From the NCBI RefSeq assembly GCF_037975245.1, contig NC_092571.1, positions 24,566,564-24,630,563 on the forward strand: a stretch of DNA of 64,000 nt. Direction: 5' to 3'. Numbering within the stretch: position 1 is the first letter of the stretch; every line of letters begins with the position of its first letter. This document shows positions 18,608-31,828 of this stretch, piece after piece. The position numbers were made by a program, and so were the translations under genes. Source of the DNA: Apostichopus japonicus (taxonomy: Eukaryota; Echinodermata; Holothuroidea; Aspidochirotida; Stichopodidae). The notes under the pieces are model-generated. The model saw only the letters and a list, made by a program, of their open reading frames with translations. It was not told the DNA's origin and did not search any database.

Positions 18608-20130
18608 CTATATGAAGCCATCATTTTTCCACTGTGAAAATAAGAATACATTATTACTTCCTGGGAACCGTTATTGACCCCAAAGGCAGCAGCTCCCCAT
18701 CCCCTGTCCGACTAGAGAATGGTTAGTGGGGTACCATCATGTGGAGGATACCACTATGTGGAGAAGCATCAATCAGTGGGCCAGGTAATATGGGACTATA
18801 ATTGCTTTTCATTTTCATATAAAAAAGGAATCAGGGGGAGGGAGGAGGCTGTGTTACCACCAAATAGAGTTAATCAAGTAAAGATCCTTTACCGAAATGG
18901 AGTTAGGTAACGGTTTCGTAATCACATGATTTTGTTGTTGTCATCCTGTCTCCGGCAGCCATTTTGCTAAACATTTGTGTCTCTAGCAAATCGTGTTATT
19001 AGCAGATAAGCAACCTCAGATCTGGCAATTCATATGCAATATCTTCGTGGGAATTCCCCATCCAGCACTAGCACTGACCAAAAAATTCGTTTAATTGATC
19101 TGACTGAGTGAAAGACGAATGGAATGCAGGAGAGAATTTCGCATACAAGGTGTATCTAGTGATGGCGCTAAGAGATTCTTCTGATACGAATGTTCAGCAA
19201 GGTTAATTCGAATGCAAATTAATTACCATAGGAATTCCAACGATTAACTCTGGATGGATCTTTGAAGTTTCACCTTGCTTTAGCCTAACTATTAATACTA
19301 GGCGAACAACCGTTCAGTGAAGCTATAACGCTAAGCCTAGGCAGGTTAGGCCTACGTACATCACATGTCAGTAATTAAACCAAGACTTATGGCACTGTAT
19401 GGTGTAGTCGGTAGCACTAACAGGTGTCATAACTTGTTCGAACTATGGGAGTGTATAGTATAACTTGGTTTCCACTCGAACAGTCATAGGCCTAGCCTAT
19501 GCCATAATGTGCCAGGCAATCTCATTTCGCCCAGCCTCATAACTTAATAAGGCATATGGCGTAGCCTGGGTTATTCTCGAGTGGATTAAGACAAAGATGT
19601 TCTGGTAAAGCTTCAGAGATGTGCTCACTTTAGCCTGTAGGATATAACTTACCGACAAGAGGAACCAGCTGGCCCGGGCTTTTCAAACCTCACCAAAGTT
19701 TGACGTTTGCAAGGGGATTTAAATCAAGTTTACAATATTGGCAAAGGCTTTGATAAGTTTACATTGAATGACCTTTCCAATGGTGAGAAAACTAACATTG
19801 CCTTGGAAAACAGAAATTTTGTTGTCTATTAAACTTTTAGAGAATTTCTTTTTTTATACAAAAGTTTGTAAATGATTTACTTGAGTTGATTGTGCTTTTG
19901 CAAAACTGTCAATGATTTTAAGAATACTATAGACTGTTATATTAAGAATTGCAGCTGGATTTGACGTTTCTGTGTTTGAATTTTTTTTTCATAGGGTGGG
20001 TTCTTGGTGGGAACTTGTGTTTGACCTCCCTGATCCTTTCTTCATTTGACATTTTGGAATATCATTTTCAATATTCTTTCTTGAAGCCCTTGTGCTCTTA
20101 ATATGTAATCTCATTTTCTTGAACCAACAG
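18608..20130. promoter_or_regulatory. Probable MAD2L2 promoter / first-exon region
   Basis: It lies directly upstream of the first firmly recognised MAD2L2 exon, which needs an upstream exon ending one base into a codon. Two in-phase candidates exist. One is ATG at 19119 ending 19149 (MECRREFRIQ, donor GTGTAT). The other is ATG at 18896, a 10-base coding exon (MEL, donor GTAACG). A reversed YY1-type motif (GGCAGCCATTTTGC, near 18954) supports a start site close by and favours the first. Neither peptide closely matches the vertebrate N-terminus. Confidence 0.35.
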
Positions 20131-23100
20131 TCGCATCTGATATTTTTTGTGAATTCCTGGAGGTATCCATCCATCAGATTCTTCATGTCAGAGGACTTTA
20201 TCCTGAGGGAATATTTGAGAGGAAAAAGAAATATGGAGTTCCGGTGTCTGTAAGTGTAAGAGAGTTGTCACAGCAACACTGTAGGGGATAGTTTATCATG
20301 TAGAGGGCACATGATTCGTACTGCTGAATTTTTGTTCTAAGAAAGAAAACACTACTCCCCTTGGAAACTACATCGACTTGGGAAGTCTTCGTTTCTTATA
20401 GCTTGAGAACGGCACCTTGGTGCTTTGACAATCAGAATTGAGGCTTTAGCCACAGGCTTCCAAGCTGCCAAATTGATAGCCTGACCATGGCCCCCTCCCA
20501 AAAAACAGGAAGCAAGAAACAAAGAAATGAACCAACACATCCACATTTACATCTTATGATGCTCATACCTCCATAGGCAACATTTTATGCAGATGTATAC
20601 AACAAAATACCAATTATTTTGAAGTTTCATCAGTGGGATCCTGATAAGCTTGAAAAGAGGATATTGTTTAGCAAATAGCTTCTCTCAATCTAAGAAGAAT
20701 TTTCATATGGAAGAGGACACCCCATCCTCTCAGCCCCCCCCCCTCAAGGCCATTAATTCGAAACTAACAATGAAAAGAGGATTGCCTATTTTTATAATTC
20801 TGTCCTCAGCATAGACGATTATATTCTACTAAATTACTAATTATCAAATCAGATTCCATAACTTCGTCGGACTCTTCATTCATCCATAATGTGATAATTT
20901 TGCAGAGTCGTATGCTTTCACCACAGTGCAAATTTCATTACGACATCTTCCACGGTAAAATATTTCGCGTTGATTTGAAAGCTTTCAAGGATTGTTACGT
21001 ATCTCATTTATTTTACTCTTTCTCCATTAGATGGCAAGACATCCAGATTTATCCAAGTATATTTCTGATACTGTCCAGGGGATTAAACTTGCCATGAAAA
21101 AGGTACTGCACATTTTGAATTTGTAAGATACGTCCACGGTACATCTTGATGTGAGCGCAAATTAATTTATGGTTTTTTACAGATATTTCATTCTTCTAGA
21201 CAAAAGTTATAGATGGTGTTGACTTATTTAAATCATTTTGCACAAAATATGTAGATTTACAAATCCAATGTATGAACACTGAAGGGCATTTCCCATAAGG
21301 AGACAATTTTATGACACTAATAAAGCCACAGCATCACATTATAGCTTAAATGCATCACAAACTTTGCATAATTTACTAATGTTCCGTGGCAATATTTTAC
21401 AGTAATGAATAAATTTCGAATATGTAGTTACATATACAAATTGTGCTTATATAATATTGACCTTTGACTGATATTTGAGAATAGGTTGCAAGAGCCCTGG
21501 GTGACTGGTTATCATACAAAGAGATATGCAAATTCAGTATTAAACTCTTCTGATTGGTGGGATGTAAACATGCGATAGCTGATTGTGCAGAAATTGTTCA
21601 GTGTCTTGTTCAGTCAGTTTGTTCATATTAAAGCAGATTTTTAATTGCTACGTTCCACTGTCTATTAATAACAAATCAAAAAATCATCTGAAAATAAGTA
21701 TTTTTGCTTCGTTGAACCTTTATTTTAGAATTTCATGGCAGTCTTCCCTAGCTTCTCGACCAGACATAAAAATTAAGCCTTAATGAAACACAGTTGGGGC
21801 AACACAACAATTTGCCACACGCAAAAGAGTATTTGAACTTTGCAAATTCAGAATCTTGTCAATTCCTTCCAGATTCACTGAAATTATTAGATCAATGGTC
21901 TGTTGACCTCCATAAATTATTCCTTCTTGAATACAAAAGGGAATTTTGTTGGTACTTATCCAGAACAGTGAATAAAAGCTTCAGGCCAAATTATATGCAA
22001 AGTAGGAAGGTCAGGCTAGGTACGTTCTACTATGACAATGTGGTAGGTTAAGGCTTAGTGGTAAATCTTTATGTTGAAATTTAAATGTTCTGTCAGGAGA
22101 GTAAGTTTTATCCAGTGTTGACACATTGTGCCACAAACTACCAAACACTGTCTGCTCAAAAGTATCTGATAGCAAGAGAAACTTCGCGACAAGTACAACC
22201 AGCGGTACTTGAGACACTGTCTAATGCCTAATATTTGTACTCACTGTGTAGAATGAAGTCCAGAGGGTCACTGTTGTCATCCTCAGTCAAGATAGGACGC
22301 CGCTGGAACGGTTCGTCTTTGAAGTCGCACCAGTGAATCAAACTGCGAGGCAAAAGTTAGTGTCACCAACCTGATGATAACATTAACCACTCCAACCCCC
22401 CCCCCCCCGCACCCATATGTGTGTGTGGGAGGAAGAAGTATTGTATAAATAAAGAGAGAATATATATATATATAATATATAAAGTGTTAGGGGATCACCT
22501 AAGCTACCCCTTCAGCCTCCCCCAGCCCCTAACCTTGATCTTGGTGGAATGATTTTGATCACTTGTAATATTAAATGAATTTATGATAATTCTTATCCCT
22601 CTAACTTTGTTTTACCTTATACAGAAGGACAATGATATGCTTAATAGCACCTATTTTATTAATCAAAACTTTCTGAATATTTAACCCCCCCCCCCCCCCG
22701 ATCAGACAAATTTGTTGATACAATTGATATTAAGTAATGGTTAAGCTATAAATGCTCAGTGAAGATGACGCATTGATTTATTTTCTTCCCTCTGTTCTGT
22801 TCTAAACAGTGATGATAGGTACTTTGTTGAGCTGGAGCAAAGTTTGAGGGGGTTTTTACTGAGGATTAACATCAGTGATTCTATGCTTGGAAAACTTCCA
22901 GAAGGTAAGAGCCTACAGAGGAAATTACACCCTGCGCAACATATGGGGCCCTGGCTTCCCTGTGTACAATAGGTTCAGCCAGTTGGGACAATTTCCTAAT
23001 GCTAATACCTCTCTAAACTGTCCTCCTGTATCATGCTTCAAAGCACTCGTACTGACAGTGCAAACAGTTCCTAACCTTTATCTGATAGAAACAAGATATT

Positions 23101-26100
23101 CATACTGCTCATACTGACACTACCAGTGCTTTGGAAAGCAGGACATGACAGAACAGTGTAGAAACATTTGTCCCAACTGGGTAATAGGTTTAGGAAGTCG
23201 CTGAATATTGATGAGTGTCCAAAGATAAATATGAATATGTATATATATGTATATTGTATCATATTTTTTTTAATTTTCATTTACCTTCGATATCTTTCAA
23301 GTTAAAATTCAGTTCGGAATGAAGTAAAATATGAATATCTATAACATGAAAATCAGACAAATAAAGACAAAAACAAGCATAATTTCTCCAGCCTCATCAA
23401 GCCAAACACTAAAGGAGTGAAAAAGATTATTATTTCGTGATGATAAATGTCCTGTGACGATTCTCTTTGCCAGAATATAAAAAAGTACTCCTAAATAAAT
23501 GATGTTTCATTTGACAGAGATTGTATCTTTGGTTCGATTAAGTCCTTCTTTTCCTTTCTGAGCCCTAGAAATAGTATATCTCCCATGGGTGTCGGAGGGG
23601 GGGGAGGGGACTTAAGGGGATATGTCAATGCCATTGATACAAAACACAAGAAACAAGGAGATACAGTTTCAAGAAGTTCCTCCTTCCTGACTTGTGTTGT
23701 TTTTATTTTAACAGCTGTATACATAAAACAAATCTGAAAATGTCCTCCTTGTGGCTCTCATCCATTATTGGTGCCCCCCCCACCTGTACCCCAGGCCAAT
23801 TGTAGTAGTGTACTTCCAACCCCATCAGAAATACCCAGGTGTGCTCCAATGTTACATATATAGCACTAGTCACCTTTTTTCATAATTTCCACATCAGTTT
23901 TCCGGAATTTATATTTCAAGTGTGTGCAATTACCAGGTTTTCAGTTCTTAATGTATTGTTATTAATTTTATTTGTGATACATTTATATCTTTGCTATTCT
24001 CTCCCATGCAGATTCAACATTTAACATACTAGTTTACACCAAAGGAGGATCAGCAATGACTGTTGATGACTTACATTTCGCACAGGTGAGTTTCTCAACT
24101 TCATGTTTTTTTTTCAAATCTTTTTACTACACCTGTGAAGTTGAAAGATATAAACTGAAAGACAAAGGTGTAGTACCCCTCCCCGTCCCCCCTCCAACAT
24201 TGTTGTGGTAACTCTGACCCTTTTAAGTTTACAGCTTGTGAGGATTATATCTTTACGTTACTCTTTACCAAGCTATGTTTACCCCTCTAAGAGGGATCAG
24301 AGATTTGAGAGCGTGGTGGCCAATTGGCTAAGGCGTCGGACTCGTGATCCAAGGATTGCTGGTTCGATGCATTAGTTCATTACGTTGTGTCCTTGGGCAA
24401 GATGCTTTATCTCATTTGCCTCTCTCCACCCAGGGGTTAAATGGGTACCTGAGAGGTAACTTGTCATTGGGCGCAGTATATCACTGCTGCTGACTGGAGG
24501 GATTGTCTCTGGGACAGGTTATCATTGACCAGGGGTAATATAACATCTGTAAAGCCCTTTGAGACCTATTGCTGAGTGCTATATAAAAAGCAAATATTAT
24601 TATGATGATTATTATCAATGGTACTCCACTATTACATTGTTCCTATGGTGGGAAGGGGGGAGGGGGCATTATTTTCTATTATGCTGTACATCACATTGTG
24701 TTTATTATGCTATGTCGAGATATTTCTCAGTATGCTTGACCTCATCTTTTATCTGTTTTATGATCTTTAATTTCTGAAGTCTTAAAAGTTTAATCATATT
24801 TTGAAAGACAAACTGTGTAAAAGTAAGTTGGCCTGACGTTTCGATCCTAGCAGGATCTTCTTCAGAGGCTAAAATGGCACACTGGTTAGGAAATGGACTT
24901 ACACAGGTGGTCAGTTACAAGTTCAAGGGTCACATGGTCAGTTGGTACGCAATCAATAGCTCAATATTTCTGAATTTTTTTTCAAAAAAGTTAAAGCCAG
25001 CTGTAAGACCATCTTTAATATCTCGGTTTCTTTAAAAACCTACAGGAATTTCCGTGGATGGAGGCCGAAGACACTCTTTATACAATGCTAGATCCTAAGC
25101 TGGTCCCTCTGAAAGCAACAGGGTCTGGAAAAATCTTAAAAGTAAGATTTAATCATTTTTGGAGAGAATCAAGAGCTTGCATATGGGTTCACTGATACCA
25201 GTCTTAAAGCAGGGCATTGACTGTGGTCTACTATAAATCTCATGTGTTTTGTCTTTTAGCCCAAAGATTTTGCAGTGTAGTTAATATGTACTGACTCTCA
25301 TAGACTTGCTACTAAATTCACCCAGAATCTTATATTCAAAGCTAGAAATTTATAGCACCAGAAACATTCAGTTTAATACAGGCCCGTAGCCAGCAACTCA
25401 GAGTAGGGGCGGCACCAGCAATTTAAGAACTTTTGGTTGCACCCAAGTAGGATGGGGAACAGTATTCTGCCTGGCGGGGGAGGGGGGGGCAGGAGGGGCA
25501 CAGCCCTCCTGTGACCCCAGCCTGGTTATGGACATGCTTTAAAAGCATTGCTTTCCTAGCTAGGCTTCATGTTCCTTACATTAGTCTTTTAGGTAAATTG
25601 CAGACCCCAGAAGATGCGAGACAGTACTCACTTTGTCATGGAAATCTTGCACTGAGGTTACACCAAAGTTTGGGTTATATGCTATATGTTAAAATATGGC
25701 ACAAGTATCACAGAAGATAATATTTCAATCAAACTTAATTTAAGTCCTGCCGTCATTGATTTTTTCCATCAAATGAAAAATAAATGAAAAAGTCATTAAA
25801 TTCCATACCAAACTGTTAATGTCCCCTCTACCAACCAATCAGAATACTGCCAATATATATTTTTTTTTCCAATTTCAAATCTGAAATTGTCAAGGTATCA
25901 GTATGTATGTATTTTAGGTCCTCCTGCAAACAAGAACTTGTGAAGAAGCCATCATTGGCTTATCAAAGCTGCAAGCTGACCGAAGTCAGTCTCTTAGATT
26001 CATATTTAACATCCACGATTATGAACTGTCAGTGTTTCTCTGTTTATGACAGACCATGCCATATTGATCAAAGCTCAATTGTTACTGTGTTTCTTCTTTC

Positions 26101-26156
26101 ACCAGATGCAACTTTATGTTGAAGAAAAGAAGAATAAATCCACTGATGTCTCCTGA
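19119..26156 (+). CDS. MAD2L2: MAD2L2 / REV7 (MAD2B), HORMA-domain protein, 8 exons (first uncertain)
   Basis: Firm coding exons: 20131-20249, 21031-21102, 22252-22355, 22810-22904, 24012-24085, 25046-25141, 26106-26156 (stop TGA 26154-26156); the proposed exon 1 is 19119-19149. Conserved blocks are CEFLEVSIHQILHVRGLYP-GIF-RKKKYGVPV, HPDLSKYISDTVQGIK, VVIL and ERFVFEV, LRGFLLRI, the 'FPW' strand, DPKLVPLK, and the terminal KILKMQLYVEE (seat-belt region). Family role: HORMA adaptor that closes around short peptides of REV3L (DNA polymerase zeta) and SHLD3 (shieldin), with links to APC/C. Length (~213 aa) matches the human protein (211). Exon 4 has a second possible GC donor at 22349, six bases upstream of the GT donor used here; both keep frame. 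Intron 6 carries a SINE and a hammerhead-like motif, intron 7 a SINE fragment. Confidence 0.93.
22458..22484. repeat. (TA)n microsatellite
   Basis: Alternating TATA sequence in MAD2L2 intron 4, following a poly-C run near 22398-22410. Confidence 0.8.
24309..24616 (+). mobile_element. tRNA-derived SINE in MAD2L2 intron 6
   Basis: The head resembles a tRNA with an A box (GTGGCCAATTGG, 24315-24326), a GGACTCGTGATCC anticodon-arm-like hairpin, and a B box GGTTCGATGC (24361-24370). The body ends with AAAGCCCTTTGAGACC... GTGCTATATAAAAAGC and a TTATTATGATGATTATTATC tail. That tail resembles the 3' ends shared by many LINE-mobilised SINEs of fish and invertebrate deuterostomes. It is inserted in the same orientation as the gene and is non-coding. 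Confidence 0.8.
24812..24869 (-). ncRNA. Hammerhead-ribozyme-like motif, copy 1
   Basis: This 58-bp block is identical to 45448-45505. Read on the minus strand, 24869-24831 gives GCCT, then CTGAAGA, a GATCC/GGATC stem with loop TGCTA, then GAAA, CGTC and AGGC. Helix I (GCCT/AGGC), the CUGANGA and GAAA core boxes and a GUC cleavage site are all in hammerhead order. Helix III is only AC/GU with no loop, and one extra A sits before helix II. Minimal hammerheads of this kind are known from Penelope-like retroelement terminal repeats. Catalytic activity is unproven. Confidence 0.5.
25900..26040 (-). mobile_element. SINE 3' fragment, same family as 51107-51335
   Basis: Reads on the minus strand as the body of a short repeat ending in a TACATAC tail. 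It shares a long segment (for example GCAAGCTGACCGAAGTCAGT) with the copy at 51.1 kb. It lacks the B-box head seen there. It lies antisense in MAD2L2 intron 7, close to the last acceptor. Confidence 0.7.
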
Positions 26157-26543
26157 TGAAGAATAGCCTCTCTTCACAAATCGCCATGGTAACAGTTATA
26201 TATCGGGCCAAGCTCAGCAAGTCTGAATGGACGAGGTAGAACGAATGTAGCCGGTCATTCATGAAATGCATTCTATGTGCGAGGTTTAATATCAGAACCT
26301 TCTAAAGACCTGATGCTTCAAGTAATGTTTGTAACATTGTATTGTAATGTTCGTAACATTAAAATTTAGTAAAGATATCAATTTTTTGTCTTTGATGCTG
26401 CATCTCGAATTGAAATTGGTGCAAATAATAAAATTGCAGAGCAGAACGATGTGCCTGTTAAATGTTGCATCTGAATCAGTTCCAACTAGAAATCCAGTTA
26501 TCAAGGTTCCTTGTGAGTTTCAGCTAGATTATCACCTTGTAGG

Positions 26544-26573
26544 AATAAACAGTAAGAGTTCATCCTGAATAAA
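26544..26573 (+). terminator. MAD2L2 polyadenylation signals
   Basis: AATAAA at 26544-26549 and 26568-26573, about 390-415 bp after the MAD2L2 stop codon and just before a G-rich tandem repeat. Confidence 0.55.
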
Positions 26574-26589
26574 CATAAGTGATTGGAAA

Positions 26590-26720
26590 CTTGTAGGGAA
26601 GAAGGGTATGATGGCAGGGTAGAGGGAAAAAGGGAGGGGTGGCAGGGTACAGGGAAGAAGGGAGGGGTGGCAGGGTAGAGGGGAAGAAGGAGGGGTGGCA
26701 GGGTAGAGGGAAGAACAGAC
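26590..26720. repeat. G-rich ~30-bp tandem repeat
   Basis: Four imperfect units of the type GGGAGGGGTGGCAGGGTA, with many GGG runs on the plus strand. They are compatible with G-quadruplex formation. It lies just past the MAD2L2 poly(A) signals, between convergent genes. The minus open frames over it (proline/serine repeats) are artefacts. Confidence 0.8.
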
Positions 26721-29700
26721 AAAATTGGGAAAAACGACAAAAAGTCAATACGTAAAGTTTTGTCTCCTCAGACTCTCTCTTCTCTCTCTCTTAAGTACCT
26801 CTCGATATTTATAAAGGAAATAAGTATAATACATTGTCGGTATTTGTTTTCACATCATTTCATAAGGTTGGGTTCTGCCCAAATATGTTGTCAGCATTTG
26901 TTAACTCTCAAAAATAGAACAAAACAAAATAAAAATTGAAAAAAAATAGGGGGAAAACAAGTCACGGAATGGTTTATAGCAATTGACATAATTTTACCTT
27001 GTATAGGGTAAACCAACTATATAACCATTTAAATGTATATCTGTTTGCACACACCTTTCCATTGCAAAATCCCATAGCCCAAAATGTCAAGTATGCATAA
27101 AGTTACACTACAAATTTGTTCAAAGCAAGCAGAAAACACCAATGACATTTTGCCCATGCAAATAACGTTCTATCTTTTTTAACTAAAATGGTAATGGTTG
27201 TTTAATCCAATCTTGGAAAATTAATTTTCTAAAAAGTTGGAATTGTCTACACTTGATGAAAACGAAAAAAAAAAATGTCTTGTCCTGCTGCAGAAACAAT
27301 TATAATTAACTATGAATCTATGTCCTATTAAATGTGGTAAGCATCTATTAGACTAGGGAAGACGATTCAAAATAATATATCCTTATACTGATGCAAAGAA
27401 AATTGGTCCAGCAAATTTTACAGAATAAATGGTTAATTCTTAAACAGGTTTTGTCTGTCACATCATTGAAAAGTATTCACCAAAAAGTCCTGTCAAAATG
27501 GTTTAAAACTCAATTTGGATGTTTAGCATCTGTACTCCTATTCCGACTAACTTAATTTAAGTAGTCATACAATGGAACCAATAATAACACTCAAGCAGGA
27601 ATGGGGAACAGAAGGATTTGTATCACATGACCATCTTTCTGATCCAGCCTTAAAGGATTATTGAATTACCTAACCTGTAACAATATTTATAACATGTGAT
27701 GTCACACTATTAAAGCTCTTTAATCATTTTACACAATTGTTTGGCATACCATCATCAGAAAACATAATTTCACACAAAACCAAAAACTAACATCAGTTTT
27801 TGGAACAGGGTCGCATCATCTCAACGAGTCAAGTCCAATGTACTCTTTAAGAGTTATGTGACCCCTTTACACTATCATATTTGCTGAAATTGCCTCCCTC
27901 TGTTTCAACCGATATTCAACTTAACACTGAGGATGGGTGGCAGTAAAAATGGTCTTTTTTTAAACTAAATGGTTCCAAATTTTTTATTTTGTATAGCATA
28001 TTTCAAGGTAAAACCAATTCACTTGATTTTACTTGTTCACAGGATATTTATAAAAAAACTTTACCTGGAAAAAGTCATTAAGATTAAAAAAAAAAAAAAC
28101 AAGGCTTTCATAACCATTTGAAAATATTTTTACTCTACAATCGTCACACTTTAAGAAACATAACAAAGAAGGAGAAACTTGCTCTTCTCTAAATGATGAA
28201 GCTTTTGTTAAATCTTTTAAGTAAGACTATTAATAGGAAGGATTGTTATTTAGTTGAACATTGGACATAAATTTGACCACATTTTTATTTCTAGATTATT
28301 TCAAGATGAGAACATTTATATTTCACAGAATAAACATCATACAGCATATTAATATATGCTTTGAAAAAAACCACAAACTGACATGTCAAGATTTTGTTTT
28401 GAAAATGTGGAACCTTCAGGACCATTTTTGTATAATTGCATTTCACTAGAGTTGAAATAAAGAGAGGTACAAACGAGCACGTTTTTTTTTAATTATTTTT
28501 TTTTCCAACAAAATAAACCACCAATAATAGCCAAGAATAAACTCATATTTTGTCTTGCATTTAATCTTTTTTTTTTGTCGATGTTTGTTGTATCTGTACA
28601 GAGTAGTATACAAGGAAGACATTGATTTTACACACAGATACAGAATATCGTCAAAGAATTAACGAATCTTTGCCGGGGAAAAACGACTTCTGTCGATAGG
28701 TCAGCACACAAGGTCAAGCTATTCCCAATTGACCGATGACTCATATTATTACAAAAGAGAGCAAAGAAAATATGTTTGATTAAAACAGGTTTCAAAATGG
28801 GTTACTCCAGGTCCTAGAATTTCACAACCTTTTAGTCGCCTGCTGAGAAATGCAAGTGCTTAAGAAAAAAAATCGACTGGCTAAAATGTAAGTTCCCGAT
28901 GACAATTTTCTGAACTACAGCAAGTATCAATTACTGTGTAGGCTAATCGGTGCAGTGGAATAATTTATTGCTGAAAATAAGCAGTTACTACAGGGCTTAT
29001 GATAAGTAGGGAAATCAGGCAAATTTTGTAAAATGATGAATGTTACTGGTTACCCCTAACATGTGTTCATGTTCTTGTAGTCTACTTGCAAAAGCAATTC
29101 AAACGGCCTTTAACTCACTCGCAATTCGCCGATAGATAATCTGAATTTTGAGGTCTGAATTGACTCCCTGCATGCTTAATCAGCAAACTTTTGTTGGTAG
29201 TGACTATAAACAGAACCTATTGATACTTAGATGTTACCCATTAGTTTCAACAACAGGGGCAAGTCAATCAGTCATTTCAACAGTATGGTCCGTCTAGTCT
29301 GCACAAAAATATTCATTTCAATATTTTGGCACAAAAAACAGAATCAATTTTGTATCATACTTGCAATAAAAGAGATGAAATAGTAAATGGGAGAAAACAG
29401 ACAAGAGTCGGAAGAAACCGAAGTGATACTTCAAAGGAACATATGCAGGATTATCTATGGGATGGTGCTTTATTGAAGGTGTGGACCATTTTACTGACCA
29501 GAGTCTTGAAGGATTAGCACAATGAAGGGTGCTTAGATGCAAAATGGTACTTTACATTGCAACCACATCGATTTCTCTTGTGACGTAGGACGCTGTAAGC
29601 GTTAAAGACCCTCGCAGCAAAAATGATCATTATAGAGTGTGAATTATTGAGAGTTATTTTTGGGGGGGAGGGGGGAGGGGGGTCCGACCTCCCCTGTGTA

Positions 29701-31828
29701 AAGGAACAGCAAACATATCAGGTGACATTTGACCAAACCTGATTATATTCTGCCCCCTTCCCACTATCTGTATCAAACAAGAGTTCTAGTGTCATAGCAA
29801 CCTGCTTTGAACTATTTTTACAACTTCTGCAACTTATTAAAGTAATTACCAACAGAATTAAACATTGTTTTTTTCTCTTAAAAACTTATCAGGTAACAGA
29901 TGTTCTGAAAGGTAAAACAGAATGAACTTTCATTATTAGGAGACTTTATCTACAAATCTTTGGTTAAATATCTATTAAATGTAGAATACTCCATTGGTTC
30001 AAGATGCTTGCTAAATACCATGTACCTTTAAGATCACCAACCCACCCCCCTTCAACTTTCTATCCCCCCTCAAATTCCTTCACTCTATACTTGTATCACC
30101 TCAAACCTACCCCTCTGGTTCCTTACCCCCTCCCCCCCCCCCCACAGGACATAACAAGGTCCATTTCCAACCTGCAACTCAAGTGCTTAACTCCAATAAG
30201 ATAGATGATAATTTTAACCCACTTGTAATAGATCATCCCTCATTGTTAAATAGCACATTGTAGCACACTGCTCTAGATACAAATTCTACAATTAATTTCT
30301 CCTCCGCCCCAAAATCTCATCCCATATCACTTGATGGTATGGGCAGTTGGCAGGCTAGATAAGTGCAAGACTAACCCTTGGTACATCTACTATGAAAGTG
30401 TTGTAGGTCAAGGCTAAAAATTTGATCACACCTGTCCAAAGGGTCAACACCTGTGCTTGCCACTATTATAACAGACTATGTGAATGTAAACAAACATTTT
30501 TATTTCAAAGAGATGGGACAACCAGTGGGTAATATTTGAAAGAGAAAAAAACGCAATTATATTGCAAAAATAGGTCCAAGTCTGGGATACACAATACGAC
30601 AAACTTATCTCCTTCGAGAGCAACAAAATATCACCTTTTGCTCAACAGCCTGGGGTGGGGGAGGAGGTAAGGGGGGGCAAGGAGGATAGAAAAAAGACTG
30701 AGATGGGAGGAAAGTCTGATAGATAGAATTATATAAGATCAATTGAATTATATGCTAATCTAACCCTGTCAATCAATATGATTAAAATATCTTTGCATAG
30801 CAGTTAAATTATTAAGAGGTATTACTCTTCTCTCTGTTTCAACGGTGACAAAACAATTTGTCATATAATATTTTACATTCCAGCTGCTTATATCATAAGA
30901 GTAAAGCTGAATTTTTCCCATGTGCATAACACTACACAGACTGAGGGGCTTAAAGTGGGCAGGAGTTGTTGGGGGGAGAGCACGAATGAAGGGCAAGACA
31001 ATTGATAAGTGTGTAGCTAGTAAACAACCCTGAATTATTTATAATCTAAATATCTGAAAAGTTTGATATCCAGATAACCAGTCCTGTTTTCATGTTCTTC
31101 ATTTTGAAACTATATTCTAAGAAGACCATAAACAGAAATTCCTGAACTACATTCACATCAGGAAAACTTGCATTGTCTGTTTAGGATACATTGAGGTACA
31201 CAGGATGGGGGCTATTCTTAAATTACATTTATATTTAATTTTTCCCCCCCCCCCAATAGTCTCTGTAGAAATGATTTTAGAATCCAGTGAGCCATGTGAC
31301 AAGAGGGCTTGGGTGACTGCAATTTGGATTATTAACTGAGGTTTGTTTGTCTGTGACTACAATTATTCTGCTGCATGACAAACAGCATCGGGTTCATGGT
31401 GAAATCGCCCACTTTTACAAGGAGGCTACAAAGATCTTAAAGTTGCAAATATATAACAATGGTTACAATTCCCACCATAATGAATGGAGTAACATTATTT
31501 TCACCTGCCAAAATATCACTTTACCCCCTCCATTGAGACACTCTGTAAAGTACGGATCCCCCCCAAACAAAAAAAATAGGGAGTACCGTTAAGGATATAA
31601 AATAAATAAAGTTTTAAGTTAATAGATTATTCTGAAACAGTGTTGAACCCTTTGGTGTAACCCTTTCCCATGATGTGAAGGATTCCTATAAATATATGCC
31701 CATGTCCTCTATGCAGCTCGTTTGTGTTCTACGGTATTGGCTCCATCATCTTCAGAACAGATCTGTTAAGCTGTAATTTTACTTTGGGTGCATTCATATT
31801 TATTGCTCTTCTGTTGATATCATTTGAT
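26721..31828. other. Long non-coding stretch between convergent MAD2L2 and GIGYF
   Basis: About 5 kb of AT-rich sequence with poly-C/poly-G patches (29660, 30127, 31235) and no recognised exon on either strand. A ~40-bp stretch near 30378 resembles one near 22018 (GGTAC...CTACTATGA...GTAGGT), perhaps a diverged repeat. The right part could belong to a long GIGYF 3' UTR; no poly(A) site was assigned. Confidence 0.4.

Noticed and set aside
24309..24383. Functional tRNA gene
   Set aside because: A and B boxes are present, but no proper acceptor stem pairs, and the sequence continues into a SINE body with a LINE-type tail.
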